This document shows positions 10,330 through 20,254 of a stretch of DNA of 64,000 nt, in pieces; position 1 is the stretch's first letter; each line of letters opens with the position of its first letter. Below the pieces are notes generated by a model. That model made no database searches. It had not been told where the DNA came from and was given only the letters and a program-made list of their open reading frames with translations. Source of the DNA: Anniella stebbinsi (taxonomy: Eukaryota; Chordata; Lepidosauria; Squamata; Anniellidae); assembly GCA_029215795.1 (NCBI GenBank), contig JARDYH010000003.1, positions 101,402,609 through 101,466,608 of the forward strand, given 5' to 3'. Made by a program: the position numbers and the translations under genes.

Positions 10330-12020
10330 TCCAATATGGATCCAATATCTAGATCCATTTCAGTTAGGGTTCAGGTCATGTTTTGGCTTTGGTCACCCTG
10401 TATGATGACCTTTGTGAGGAGAGAGACAGGGGAAGTGTGACCTTATTGATTTTCCTTAAACTCTCAGCAGCTTTCAATACCATTAACTATGGTATCCTTC
10501 TGGGACTGTTGTCAGAGTTGGGATTTAGGGGCACTACATTGCAGTGGTTTCACTCCTGCTTGGACAGTCAACTCCCAAAGGTGGTGCTAAGGGAACTTTG
10601 CTAGGCCCCATAGATTCTCCAGTATAGGGTACTGCAGGGGTTGGTTTTGTCTCCCATGCTATTCAACATCTACATAAAACCATTGAGGACAGGTCATGCA
10701 GAGTTTTGGAGTGTGTTGTCATCACTTTGCTGATGACATGCAACTCTATTTCTCCTTTTCATCTTTTTCAGGTGAGGCTGTGGATGTACTAAATTGAAAT
10801 AATGGGCTCAAATTACAGGAAGCCAGATTCCGGCTGGACATCAGGAAAAACTTCCTGACTGTTAGAGCAGTACGACAATGGAACCAATTACCTAGGGAGG
10901 TCATGGGCTCTCCCACACTGGAGGCATTCAAGAGGCAGCTGGACAACCATCTGTCAGAGATGCTTTAGGGTAGATTCCTGCACTGAGCAGAGGGTTGGAC
11001 TCGATGGCCTTATAGGCCCCTTCCAACTCTTACTATTCTATGATTCTATGGTGCCTGGCTGTGACAATGGACTGGATGAGAGCTAATGAACTGAAACTCA
11101 ATCCAGACAAGACTGAGATGTTGCTAGTGGGTGGTTCTCCTGACCAGATGGAGGGTGCTCAACTTGTTCTGAATGGGGTTGCATTCCCCCTGAAGGAGCA
11201 GGTTTGTAGCTTGGGGATCCTCCTGGAGCCATCTTTGTCACTTGAGGTTCAAGAAGCCTCCGTGGTACGGAGTGTCTCCTACCAACTTTGATTGGTGGCC
11301 CAGCTATGGCCCTGCCTGGACAGGGATAACCTGGCTTCAGTTGTCTATGCTGTGGTAACCTCCAAGTTAGATGACTGCAATGCACTCTGTATGGGGCGTC
11401 CTTTGAAGATGGTTCAGAAGTTGCAGCTTGTGTTAAATGTGGTGGCCAGATTGGTAACAGGGACAAGAAGGCCCAAACATATAACACCGATTCTAGCCCA
11501 CTTGTGCTGCCTGCCTGTATGTTTCCAAACCCAATACAAGGTGCTGGTTTTGACCTAAAAAGCCTTAGCTCAGGAGTGCCTCTCCCGGCATGAAACAACC
11601 CATACACTACATTCATCATCCTAGGCCCTACCCTAAGTGCCTCCTCTGTGGGAGTCTTGGAGAGCAGCAACAAGAGAGTGGGCCATCTTGGTGGTGCCAT
11701 CCCAATTACGGAATGATCTCCCCGATGAGACCCACCTAGTGCCAAAATGGCTTTTATCTTTTCAGTGCCAAGCTAAAACTGCCCTCTTCTCTCAGGCTTT
11801 TGGCAGCATATAATTCAGCTTTAATCAGGTTCCATATTGTCTTTGGCTGAATGTTTAAAAATTGTTTTTACATATATATTGTCTGTATGTCTGCTATCTC
11901 TTTATATGTTTTTTACAGAAATGCTTTTTGTACTTTGTATAATATATTTTAATGGTTTTTATTTGTTGTGAACCACCCAGAGAGCTTCTGCTATGAGGCA
12001 GTATAGAAATGTACTGAATG
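10330..12020 (+). pseudogene. L2-type LINE copy, RT and 3' end, interrupted
   Basis: The translation shows RT pieces such as FLKLSAAFNTINYGILLGLL (mutated from the usual AAFDT-IDH), the region GLVLSPMLFNIYIKP, LKLNPDKTEMLLVGG after the active site, then the C-terminal part with LDDCNALCMG. It is broken by stops, including one before GLVLSPML. The 3' end has AACCACCCAGAGAGCTTC. A CR1 end (10795-11049) is inserted in it. L2 elements mobilise by target-primed reverse transcription. This copy is dead. Confidence 0.85.
10795..11049 (+). mobile_element. CR1 3' end nested in the L2 copy
   Basis: It starts with AATAATGGGCTCAAATTACA and ends GATTCTATG. The L2 frame resumes immediately after it (GTGCCTGGCTGTGACAATGG). 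Confidence 0.9.
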
Positions 12021-12679
12021 GAAGAATGAGATACTTAGTACCTTTTTAAAGGTTTTGATGAGAGTAGGATTTGTATACACCATATAAAACACAGATTGGC
12101 TAAGTGTATAAACTGTAAGAATAAACTGCTTCGGGATTTGTTTCAAATGTGAAATGGTATATAAATATCGTTAATAAGTAATAATAATTGTTAATAAATA
12201 AGCTGGGAAATTCTTGGTTCAAATGTAATTTCAGTTGTAAACTCATTTGTTAACCCAAGGCCACCCACCCCATCCCAATTTGCAAAATGGAAATATTAAT
12301 AGTTGCCTACTTGACATATCGAGGCAGGAACACTAACATTTAACCCGGGGTTGACAATTTCTAGAGGTGAGGGAGACTTGCATTTCCCCCCTGGGCCACA
12401 CCCCTGCCATGCTGAATAGGCTGTCGAAATTTGGCATTGTGGTGACAGGGAAAAGCCTCCTTTTAAAAGCACAAAGTTCAGCAGCAGGGAAAATGCGCTA
12501 TTTTTGGAGTGGGGACACTGAAGCCCATGGACAAGGTTTGGCAGCTGCTGCTTTAAACCATAACATTTTGGGAGAGGGGATAGAATGGGGAAATGGTTAC
12601 TGCACGTTTGACATATCCTATGTGGCTTTGGCATTCAACAGTTTCAATATTCAATTGTTGATTTCCTCCCCAAAATCAG
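12021..12679. other. Intronic DNA before exon C
   Basis: A decayed L2-like tail (about 12130-12205, GGTATATAAATATCG then AATAATAA) is followed by sequence without a recognised repeat. A frame open from 12367 into exon C is intronic until 12680. Confidence 0.5.
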
Positions 12680-12843
12680 AAGCACTGAAACATTTTAAAA
12701 ACCAGCTAACACTGTATGAACAACGAGAAATTAAGGAATATAAAGAGCTGTGGTTTCTTGGACTGGGAGCTAAAAAGATTGAAGGATATGTGGATGCAGA
12801 GAACAATAGTTCCTATGATGATGATCACGGCTCCTACAAAAAG
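12680..12843 (+). CDS. DYRK4: DYRK4 exon C: NAPA-like segment and DH box
   Basis: This exon is 164 nt, phase 1 to phase 0, with acceptor AAAATCAG and donor AAG|GTGAGG. It encodes EALKHFKNQL, the ELWFLGLGAKK stretch and the acidic DDDHGSY motif. That motif is the DYRK homology (DH) box that precedes the kinase domain and, in class II DYRKs, works with the NAPA region to allow tyrosine autophosphorylation. The order and spacing match DYRK4. The reading frame stays open for some 310 bp upstream of the acceptor, but that part has no similarity to the family and is intronic. It joins exon D in phase 0 to give [17 protein letters not shown]. Confidence 0.95.
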
Positions 12844-13369
12844 GTGAGGCTGAACTGGTAGTATTGCTTTGACATCCATGATCATGGGAGAACACCCACA
12901 AGGCAAAGCTTCTGGTTGCTAAGGAAGTCCAAGACATTGTTATTATCTAGGCAATATCCAAAGAGAGAAGGTGAGGACTAGTGACTTCACTGAGTTTTAA
13001 AAAACCTGGTTTGGAAATGTGAATCTTGGTGACTCACAATGCTCACCTCAGATGCAGCTCTAAAGTCCTTCTCTGCTTTGGCTTTTAATCTGAGTGGGAA
13101 GAAAAGATTAAAATCTGAGCCAGATTTTAAACACAGCAAGGGATTTAGATTTCAACCAACCTTACCTCTGCGCTTCTGCTTTCTGCTGCTCCAGCATAGG
13201 CGTGCGCAGCATATTTCATTAGGGTGTGGGGACCCAAGGAATGTTTTTATAAAAAAAGTGAACATTTATTGAACATTATTTTTATACTGTAATTTATTTA
13301 ACAATGTAGACACTGATGCCCTACTCTGTGTTCGGCTTGCCTGACCACGGGAAGGCCATTACAGTTGGA

Positions 13370-13404
13370 AGGAGGAGGAGGAGGAGGAGGAGGAGGAGGA
13401 GGAG
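13370..13404. repeat. (GGA)n microsatellite
   Basis: About eleven GGA/GAG units. The proline-rich open frame on the minus strand here is only the read-out of this repeat. Confidence 0.95.
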
Positions 13405-13882
13405 ACGCTCTGCAAGCCCCAGCATTGGTGGGGTGTTGTAGTGATACTGGCCAGAGGAGGGGCTTACGAGGCAATATTAGCCTTTGGGGCCCCTCCTCCT
13501 GGCCTCTTTGAAGAGAGGCTCCCAGCACAGCGATTCCTTTTTGCTCCTGCTGGTGGGAGTAACGGTGCTCTCTTGGAGGCAGCGGTTCTTCAGCATGGCA
13601 GTGGAGCAGCTGGAGGGCAGCTGGAGGAGTGTTCCTGCTGTGTCTGGATCCCACTCTGGATCCCTACCCAAGGGCCTCCTCAATTCATGCTTATTGCTTG
13701 AGACATTAGGGTGTGCCTGCACACACCTGGCACACCACTTTTTTTTTTTTTTTTAATATTTTTTTTTATTAATTTCAACATAAACATACACAATATATAA
13801 ACAATAATATAAAATAAATAAAATAAAACAAACTTCCCCCTTCGACTACCCCCTGTGCACCCCCCCCCCATCCGAGACCATC

Positions 13883-16800
13883 TCATAATCCTTCATCCTC
13901 TTTCCAAAATTTTAATGATTCTTTTGAAGGCAATTGTCCCTTTCCCGATCTTAAAACATAATTCAAAAGGGGAGTCCATATTTCCCCAAAATCACTCTTC
14001 CTGGACATTCCCCTCTTTATTTTCATTTTACAAGTCAACATATCATTCAAAGCTAAATCCCAAATTTCTTTATACCACTCTTCTATTGTATAACTTCGTT
14101 GCCCTTTCCAATTTTTAGCAATCAATATTCTAACAGGTGCCAGGAGGTTGTTTACCAGTTCTTTATTTATTATATTCTTGTTCCTACTATCCCATATTGC
14201 TAGTAGAGCTAACTTCGGGTTTAATTCCAAGCTACTTCCAATTATATCGCTTATTTCTTTACAAACCCTTACCCAAAATTTTTGTACTTGTTCACAGCTC
14301 CACCACATATGAAAATATGTCCCAACCTCCTGACACCCCCTCCAACAATTCTTGGGCAATTTTTTATCAATCTGGTGAAATCTCACAGGTGTTAAATACC
14401 ATCTCCAAACTGTCTTATAATAGTTCTCCTTAATTCTAATCGACAATAACTTTAACATTCTTCCATTCCATATCCTCCCCCAATTATCTTCATTGATTTT
14501 CCCCCTTATATCTTCTTCCCAAACCTCTTTTATAACCTTAAGTGAGTCCTGAAATTCTTCCTCTATTAATATTTTATATATCTCACTAGTGAGTCCTTTC
14601 TTAGCTCTAGCTTCTTCTTTATCCCACGATTGTTCAATTAAATCTTCAAATCTTGTATTATTTCTACATTCCTTATTCTTTGTCCTCCATTCCTGTGTCC
14701 ATTTTAACAATTGCAGACACTTGAACCACGCTATCTTTTGTCCTTTAAATAGGTCTTTAATATGCTCACTATCCTTCATCTTTTCCATCCAATTCCTTAA
14801 TTTAATAATATCTTGTTCTTTCAGACTCGCTTCTATCTCTGATTTTAATACTCTTGGGAAGTTTCCCACTACTACAACTGGGGCAAGCGGAGAATCCCCT
14901 GGTATCAACTTTCCTCTATACTTCTCCCAGATCGTTAATATATTTTCCAACAATGGGTTGTCCAGTACTTTCAATTCTTTCTTTTGCATTTTAGTAAAAA
15001 ATATATTTCGCAGTTTACATTCCACCTTTACTGTTTGCGATTCTAACCATTCCAGGTCTTGTTCCCCTATAATAGCATAAATAACATATCTTAACTGGTT
15101 AGCAATATAATAATTCTTAATATTCGGAAGTCCTAAACCTCCTTTCTTTTGAGCCTTATACCATAACCCCTTATTTATCCTAGCTCTTTTATCCCCATTA
15201 CAATAAGCATTTATCATATTTTGCCAACTTTTAATCTCAGCTACTGAAATTCTAATAGGTAACATTCTAAACAGAAAATTAATCTTAGGTAATATCTTCA
15301 TTTTAATAATCGCTATTCTACCAAACCAAGAATATTTTAATTTTCTATATATCTGTAATTTCTCCCCTACCTCTTTTCTTAACCTTACAAAATTAAGTTC
15401 CTCTAATCTATCTAATTCTCTGTCTATATTAACTCCTAAATATCGTATTATGTTTTTATATCCTAATCCTAGATTAGCTTTACATTTCTCCATCTCTTCC
15501 TTGTTATAATTGTACAACATCATTTCTGACTTCCCCCAATTAACTTGTAATCCTGTAATTTCCCCAAATTCTCTCAAATGTTTCTGAATCAACTCCCCGC
15601 TTTTTAGGGGATCTTCTAATGTCAATAACGTATCATCCGCAAACATATTTACTTTTATCTTATCATTACTACCTATCCCCTTTAATCTTTCATCTTCCCT
15701 AATTACGTTTGCTAAAATTTCTATAACTACTGCAAATAAGATCGGCGAGAGTGGACACCCTTGCCTAGTTCCTCGAGCTAGATTTATTTGTTGCGTTAAC
15801 CCATCATTAACCATTATTTCCGCTTTATTATTTTTATACATCTGATTAATCACTCCCATAAATTTATTTCCAAACCCAAACGTTTTTAATATTATTTTTA
15901 ACGCTGGCCATTCCACGCAATCAAAGGCTTTGAAAATATCTAAAGCTACTAATCCTGCTTTTAAATTCCTTTTTTTAATAATATTTATTATATTTATAAC
16001 TCTCCCAATTAAATTCGGCATTTTCCTACCTACAATAAATCCACATTGATCATTTTTTATATATTTAAAAATAAATGAACCCATTCTTTTAGCCATTATT
16101 GCTGAAAATATTTTTGCATCCTGATTTATTAAAGATATTGGTCTATAAGATGCTGGATCCGTCAAGTCCTTGCCTGGCTTCTGTATTAAGATAACCATGG
16201 ACTGATCCCATGATGGCGGAGTCGTTCCTCCTTCTATTATATTATTATATAATTTTAATAATCTAGGTATTAAAATATCCTTAAATATTTTATAAAACTC
16301 CGGCCCCAATCCATCAATCCCCGGAGACTTACCTCCTTTTAGTTTTGCAATAATTCCCTCAATTTCTTTCTCAGTAACCAAGGCTTCCATACTCTCTTTA
16401 TCTTGATCATCCAGTCTTATTTTCCAATTTCTTTCTACATATTCCTGTATCTTATCTTTTGTAACCGCCTCTGATGCATATAATTCTTTATAAAATTCCT
16501 GAAAAATTATTAATTTATCTTTCATTAAATTACATCTATTCCCTAATTTATCTCTAATTGTCCCTATCATATTCTTAGCCTTCTCTGACCGCATGGATCT
16601 AGCCAGCATTTTGGAATTTCTATTATTATATTCAAAAAAATCTCTCTTTAAATACAACAAGTTCTTCTGAACCTGTTCTATTTCTTCTTTCTCCAATTCC
16701 TTTTTCTTTGCTTGAATTAAGGCATATAACCGCTTATCTTTTGTTTCTCTTAATCTCTCCTCTAGTATCCTTATCTCTTCTTCAACGTTTTTAATAAGTA

Positions 16801-17731
16801 CTTCCTGTTGCTTTTTAAGTGTGGACATTTCCCTAATACACATCCCTCTTATTACTGCCTTCATTGTGTCCCATAATAGTCCTTGCGAATTAACTCCTTT
16901 TTCATTTATCTGCCATATTTCCTGCACTTCCTTTTTTAGTTTCTCTACTATAATTTTATTTTTAAAAATTCTTCCATCCAGTCTCCATCTCTTTGCTTGT
17001 TTATAATCCTTCTTCCTCTTCATCTCCATCATCATTAATGCATGGTCAGTGATCTTTATTACTCCTATATCACAATCTATTAAGTTTGATAACATATTCT
17101 TTGATATAAATATATAATCAATCCTTGAGTAGCTCTTAAATCTAGGTGAGTAAAAGGTATATTTCCTCTCTTCTCCTTTTAATACTCTCCATACATCCAT
17201 TAATTCTTTCCTCTCCATTAGTTTAGCTAGTTCCGTCTTCCCCCCACCTCTAGCATCTCTAATAGCGTTATCCCTATCTTTCCCTTTATGTAGTACCATA
17301 TTAAAATCTCCTGCCATCACAATATTTTTATTCCCTAAATCTCCCACCATATCAAACACTTCTTTAAAGAATTCAATTTGATTCCCATTTGGCGCATAGA
17401 CATTAATCAACACAAATTCTTCCCCTTCCATCGTGCAGTAAATTATAAGGATCCTTCCATTCTTATCTTTCTTTACACTTTGAATATCAATACCACATTT
17501 CTTCGATATTATGGTTGCCACCCCTCTCGCTTTAGAAGTACCACATGACTTTTCATACACTCCTATTTCCCTCATTCGTAACTCATTTACCCCCTCCTTT
17601 ATCTGATGAGTTTCCTGCAAGAAGATTATATCAATTTTTTCTCTTTTCAACATTGTTTCAATTCTTCGTCTTTTTACCACCGTTCCTAGCCCCTTAACAT
17701 TTAACGTTGCATATCTCAATTTATTTTCCAT
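13883..17731 (-). CDS. L1 ORF2p: endonuclease-reverse transcriptase, 1282 aa
   Basis: This is the L1 replicase. The N-terminal APE-type endonuclease has NVKGL at about residue 11, FLQETH (Glu 40), AGDFN near 140, SRIDYIF near 215 and ITDHAL near 230. The RT domain follows: GGKSPGIDGLGPEFY, PASYRPISLINQDAKIF, LVALDIFKAFDCVEW near 600, GTRQGCPLSPILFAV and MFADDTLLTLE near 695. FADD replaces the common YADD, but both Asp are kept. The C-terminus has CWRGCQEVGTYFHMWWSC near 1130, the zinc-knuckle-like CCHC region of L1. The length is usual for L1 ORF2. It acts in the cytoplasm and nucleus on its own RNA. The start is the first Met, giving MENKLRYATLN just upstream of the endonuclease motifs. Confidence 0.97.
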   Translation of the reverse strand: MENKLRYATLNVKGLGTVVKRRRIETMLKREKIDIIFLQETHQIKEGVNELRMREIGVYEKSCGTSKARGVATIISKKCGIDIQSVKKDKNGRILIIYCTMEGEEFVLINVYAPNGNQIEFFKEVFDMVGDLGNKNIVMAGDFNMVLHKGKDRDNAIRDARGGGKTELAKLMERKELMDVWRVLKGEERKYTFYSPRFKSYSRIDYIFISKNMLSNLIDCDIGVIKITDHALMMMEMKRKKDYKQAKRWRLDGRIFKNKIIVEKLKKEVQEIWQINEKGVNSQGLLWDTMKAVIRGMCIREMSTLKKQQEVLIKNVEEEIRILEERLRETKDKRLYALIQAKKKELEKEEIEQVQKNLLYLKRDFFEYNNRNSKMLARSMRSEKAKNMIGTIRDKLGNRCNLMKDKLIIFQEFYKELYASEAVTKDKIQEYVERNWKIRLDDQDKESMEALVTEKEIEGIIAKLKGGKSPGIDGLGPEFYKIFKDILIPRLLKLYNNIIEGGTTPPSWDQSMVILIQKPGKDLTDPASYRPISLINQDAKIFSAIMAKRMGSFIFKYIKNDQCGFIVGRKMPNLIGRVINIINIIKKRNLKAGLVALDIFKAFDCVEWPALKIILKTFGFGNKFMGVINQMYKNNKAEIMVNDGLTQQINLARGTRQGCPLSPILFAVVIEILANVIREDERLKGIGSNDKIKVNMFADDTLLTLEDPLKSGELIQKHLREFGEITGLQVNWGKSEMMLYNYNKEEMEKCKANLGLGYKNIIRYLGVNIDRELDRLEELNFVRLRKEVGEKLQIYRKLKYSWFGRIAIIKMKILPKINFLFRMLPIRISVAEIKSWQNMINAYCNGDKRARINKGLWYKAQKKGGLGLPNIKNYYIANQLRYVIYAIIGEQDLEWLESQTVKVECKLRNIFFTKMQKKELKVLDNPLLENILTIWEKYRGKLIPGDSPLAPVVVVGNFPRVLKSEIEASLKEQDIIKLRNWMEKMKDSEHIKDLFKGQKIAWFKCLQLLKWTQEWRTKNKECRNNTRFEDLIEQSWDKEEARAKKGLTSEIYKILIEEEFQDSLKVIKEVWEEDIRGKINEDNWGRIWNGRMLKLLSIRIKENYYKTVWRWYLTPVRFHQIDKKLPKNCWRGCQEVGTYFHMWWSCEQVQKFWVRVCKEISDIIGSSLELNPKLALLAIWDSRNKNIINKELVNNLLAPVRILIAKNWKGQRSYTIEEWYKEIWDLALNDMLTCKMKIKRGMSRKSDFGEIWTPLLNYVLRSGKGQLPSKESLKFWKEDEGL

Positions 17732-17767
17732 CTCTTAGTTTCAGCCATATGTATACATTGATCTCGG

Positions 17768-17856
17768 TCAGTGAACCCCATACCCCCCCTCCCTTCCCTC
17801 CCCCCACACACCCTCAGTGAACCCCATACCCCCCTCCCTTCCCTCCCCCCACACAT
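17768..17856. repeat. 46-bp tandem duplication between L1 ORF1 and ORF2
   Basis: TCAGTGAACCCCATACCC begins at 17768 and again at 17814, each followed by a C/T-rich run and CCCCACACA. It lies in the ORF1-ORF2 spacer of the full-length L1. Confidence 0.9.
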
Positions 17857-18001
17857 ATCCTCATTTTTACCCCCCTGCTCACCAGACCTCTGGGCACTGG
17901 TCCCAATTATTTTAGAACTCTTCAGGGGGGGGGAACCCGGCCCAACCCTCAGAGCGAAGTCCGAACCTCCTCTCCTCTCCCCTTTCCCCTCTAATCCCTT
18001 T

Positions 18002-19003
18002 TCATTGACTAGAACCTCCCACCGCTCCTTCTTCTTGGACTACTTCTCCCGGATCGTTAGGATCCATTATACCCAACTTCTCCAACAGCTGGATTCCTTG
18101 CTCACACGATGTTATTCTTTCTTGCTTCCCACACCAAGCAAATCTCAAAAATACTGGATATCCCCAGTTGTAAGTTATCGATTTCTTTCTCAATGCTGCT
18201 GTGCAAATCTTAACACTTTTCCTCCACTGGATGGTCTGCGGGGAAAGATCTTGATAAATCTCAATTGCTGTTGCTTGAATCTTTGGTTGAGGTTGTTTTC
18301 TGATTGCTTGCATCAATTTTTCTTTTTTATAATAATTTGCAAATTTAACAATTATGTCTCTTGGAAGCACTCCTCTACCTTTGAAACCAACTCTATGCAC
18401 CCGTTCGAGATCACCTTCATCCCACGCCACATCTGGAAGTTGTGTTTTTATCCATGACAGAATTGTATCTCTTAAATCTTTTAAATTCTCTCTTTCTTGC
18501 TCCGGATATTTTCTTATGCGTAGATTTGCTCGTCTGTCCCGATCCTCCATAGCGATAATGCGTTGTTCATGTTGAGACAGTTGGTCCTCGTGCTTCTTGC
18601 AAACTTCAGCCAATGCTCTCGTGTCTGTCTGCAGCACTCCAACATCCTTCACCACTTGCGTTAAGCCCATCATAAGCTCCTGTTGCGTATCGTTAATGCG
18701 CTTGGCCAAGCGCTCTTCAAGGCCAATAAGCATTTTATTGATATCATCCTTTAACTCATCCATTGGATCTGGCTGACCTCCTCTGGTAGTCTTTGGAATT
18801 ACAACCAGGTCTGCAGTTGGTAACGGAGAGCTTTTTACAGGAGACTTCTTTGCTGGCTTCTTATCTGGAATGTCTGGCATATTTTGCTCCTCCAAGCGCG
18901 TCAATCTCTGCCAGGTACGATCTGAACCACGCTCTTTTGAGGATCTAACCCAGGCTGGGGTGGGAGCAGAAGATTTCTTCTGACGTCCCTCCTTCTTTCT
19001 CAT
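18002..19003 (-). CDS. L1 ORF1p, RNA-binding protein, 333 aa
   Basis: This matches the layout of L1 ORF1 proteins. It has a basic N-terminus (MRKKEGRQKKSS), then a heptad-rich stretch from about residue 80 to 150 (LAKRINDTQQELMMG, HEDQLSQHEQRIIAMEDRD) that should form the trimeric coiled coil. An RRM-like segment beginning RRANLRIRKYPEQ follows, then a C-terminal domain with ERVHRVGFKG, PRDIIVKFANYYKKEKLM and a conserved-looking hydrophobic end. ORF1p coats L1 RNA and acts as a chaperone. ORF1 ends 270 bp before the ORF2 start, without overlap. The first 25 or so codons are repeated upstream in the 5' UTR with the start codon changed. Confidence 0.93.
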   Translation of the reverse strand: MRKKEGRQKKSSAPTPAWVRSSKERGSDRTWQRLTRLEEQNMPDIPDKKPAKKSPVKSSPLPTADLVVIPKTTRGGQPDPMDELKDDINKMLIGLEERLAKRINDTQQELMMGLTQVVKDVGVLQTDTRALAEVCKKHEDQLSQHEQRIIAMEDRDRRANLRIRKYPEQERENLKDLRDTILSWIKTQLPDVAWDEGDLERVHRVGFKGRGVLPRDIIVKFANYYKKEKLMQAIRKQPQPKIQATAIEIYQDLSPQTIQWRKSVKICTAALRKKSITYNWGYPVFLRFAWCGKQERITSCEQGIQLLEKLGIMDPNDPGEVVQEEGAVGGSSQ

Positions 19004-19690
19004 GAATTATCCCCCACCCCGTCTGCCTGTGCCTCTTGTTTATGTCAGACTAGACTACAAGTTCACTGGGGATTGACATTGATCATCTTCTCAATATTCA
19101 GTTTTATTTCCCTCAGTCTCTCTCCCAGTAAGCTACTCAGCCAGTCTGCCTTAAATCCTCAATTATAAGTCCATAAATCACCTCCAATATGGCGCCGCTT
19201 CAGTGCTTACAGTCTAATCGCTTTAATTTCACTTTCAAAGCCCGAAGATTCTTGCAGCTGCTCCGCTGTCCCTCCAATAATTAATCACTTCCAGACACTA
19301 TAACACACTCTTTTGAAAGTTTAACCCAGGCGGGGGTGGGAATAAAACTTCTTATAACATCTCTCCTTGTTGCTCGTAAATTATCCCCTCCCTCCGTCCG
19401 CCTGGTTTTTTTTTTTTGCCACAGCCAGTCAGCCTAAACTGCAAGTTTACTGGGGCTTGATAATATTCAGTTCTATTTCAAGTCCAAACTCACTCCCAGT
19501 AAACTAATCAAGTAGTCTTCCTTGTGTCATTCGTTAAAAGTCAATAAATTACCTCAACAATGGCTTCCTTCTTTGTTGTTAGCTCGAAGCGTCTGGTTTC
19601 ACTTTTACGGCCATCAGGCTCTGCTGCTTTCCAGCCCCCGGTCAGATAATTAAGCACTTCCAGCCTTTTCCCATCAACATAACATGTCTT
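18935..19690 (-). promoter_or_regulatory. L1 5' region with two tandem monomer-like repeats
   Basis: Two diverged direct repeats, about 370-384 bp apart. AACCCAGGCTGGGGTGGG at 18947 matches AACCCAGGCGGGGGTGGG at 19323. CACTGGGG near 19062 matches TACTGGGG near 19448. AAGTCCATAAATCACC at 19167 matches AAGTCAATAAATTACC at 19538. Monomeric 5' UTRs act as promoters in some vertebrate L1s. That this one does so is inference. Confidence 0.7.
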
Positions 19691-19815
19691 TATTACTCTC
19701 TTGAGACTCTTCCATAAGGAATTAGTGCTTAATTCAAAGCTTTTTTAAGGAGCTTCGAGGATCTACGACTTCACCCCGTCGCGTTCATAGCCACGCCCCC
19801 CCTGGCACACCACTT

Positions 19816-20254
19816 GTGCACACCTATGTGCTCCAGTACTGGCGGCAGGAAGCAAGGAGGGAGGGATTCTCTTCCTCCCCACACTCCACTCTGTCCCCTA
19901 GCATGCTGCTATAGCTGTGAGCCGGGAGTGCTGTGAAAAGTATCCACTCTGACACCTCATCCAGTGGGAATGAGAAGAATTTCTTTCCATTGTCCCATAT
20001 TTTCTAAAAGTAGTTAACATTGAGAATAATAAATTGGGAGTTGAACTTGTCCAAGCCATACAGCAATAAGCAGCAACAAAGTGCGCCGAGCCATGTAGGT
20101 AATCAAATCAAAATAGGCAAAATACTGTCCTCTAATTTTTTATCACTAACTTTCCTAGTCCCCCCGCAACTCCCTATAAATTATAAGACACATATCTTCA
20201 ATGTTTCAAATGAAGCTGCAATCATATGACAACAGAAGCTGAGCCACACTGATC
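19816..20254. other. Intronic DNA, nothing recognised
   Basis: Unique-looking sequence between the L1 target site and the L2 copy. No gene or repeat is recognised. Confidence 0.4.

Larger units (their letters stand above)
13741..19800 (-). mobile_element. Full-length L1 LINE, both ORFs open
   Basis: This element is about 6.06 kb with an A-rich tail at the left (T15 from 13741), ORF2, a ~270-bp spacer, ORF1 and a ~0.8-kb 5' UTR ending at the C-run before 19801. It is flanked by perfect 15-bp copies of CCTGGCACACCACTT at 13726-13740 and 19801-19815, the target duplication expected from target-primed reverse transcription. No stop or frameshift is seen in either ORF. It lies antisense to DYRK4 in intron C-D. 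Everything visible fits a recent and possibly active insertion. Transcription and activity are not shown by sequence alone. Confidence 0.97.

Noticed and set aside
12367..12679. Open frame extending exon C upstream by about 310 bp
   Set aside because: The part before 12680 shows no family similarity. The AG at 12678-12679 joins in phase with exon B.
13298..13654. Proline-rich minus-strand protein
   Set aside because: The proline run is the read-out of the (GGA)n microsatellite, with no homology or splice support.
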